This document shows positions 6,330 to 6,338 of a DNA stretch of 6,338 nucleotides, piece after piece. Position 1 is the stretch's first letter; every line of letters begins with the position of its first letter. Under the pieces are notes generated by a model. The model saw nothing but the letters and a program-made list of their open reading frames with translations, was not told the origin of the DNA and searched no databases. The DNA is from Rhodospirillales bacterium (lineage in GTDB: Bacteria; Pseudomonadota; Alphaproteobacteria; Acetobacterales; Acetobacteraceae): contig JAATGE010000334.1 in assembly GCA_015654825.1 (NCBI GenBank), positions 1-6,338 on the forward strand, read 5' to 3'. Made by a program: the position numbers and the translations under genes.

Positions 6330-6338
6330 GCCCTGGAC
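6330..6338 (+). repeat. Possible start of another repeat fragment at the right edge
   Basis: GCCCTGGAC repeats 6103-6111 of the left arm in the same orientation and is cut by the window end. Nine bases are too few to prove a second copy. Confidence 0.25.

Larger units (their letters stand above)
6053..6338. other. Non-coding right end of the window
   Basis: I find no supported coding region on either strand here. Apart from the first 30 bp or so after the DUF1003 stop and the last 17 bp, the stretch is occupied by a nested inverted-repeat element. No strong intrinsic terminator with a T-run directly after a stem is visible. The hairpins themselves may still end or protect the upstream transcript. 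Confidence 0.7.

Overview
This is a GC-rich window from what looks like an alphaproteobacterium, probably Rhodospirillales/Acetobacteraceae. The grounds are the strong G/C third-position bias, the FixJ-type regulator module, and a palindromic non-coding repeat at the right end of a kind I associate from memory with Acetobacteraceae genomes. The repeat argument is recall, not a search.

The left two thirds (1-4377, minus strand) is one uninterrupted reading frame of at least 1459 codons that runs off the left edge. I translated it and checked the frame at anchor motifs in every domain. It is a soluble, multi-step signalling protein: CheB methylesterase, CheR methyltransferase, a PAS-like segment, a long glutamate-rich coiled coil, PAS, HisKA, HATPase, receiver 1, a Pro/Ala linker, a FixJ-type receiver 2 and a LuxR/FixJ DNA-binding helix-turn-helix. 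Sensor, kinase, phosphorelay receivers and transcription-factor output thus sit in one chain. CheB-CheR-PAS-kinase fusions are common. The additional in-frame FixJ-like regulator is the unusual part.

The middle (4378-4722) is a divergent intergenic region of about 345 bp. It holds the leader regions of both transcription units, a four-codon start-stop unit with a strong Shine-Dalgarno in frame with the giant gene, and a short dyad plus direct repeat that could be an operator.

The right part (4723-6052, plus strand) is a three-gene cluster of small inner-membrane proteins: a DUF883/YqjD-ElaB-like tail-anchored protein, a YqjE/DUF1469 (holin-superfamily-like) protein whose GTG start overlaps the preceding stop, and a DUF1003 protein. 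Relatives of the first two are adjacent in Escherichia coli (yqjD-yqjE). The set resembles an envelope or general-stress module. The divergent layout makes it a natural, but unproven, target of the fused regulator.

The last 286 bp (6053-6338) carry no gene I can support. They hold a roughly 235-bp nested inverted-repeat element built from several perfect hairpins, with a possible second fragment starting at the right edge.
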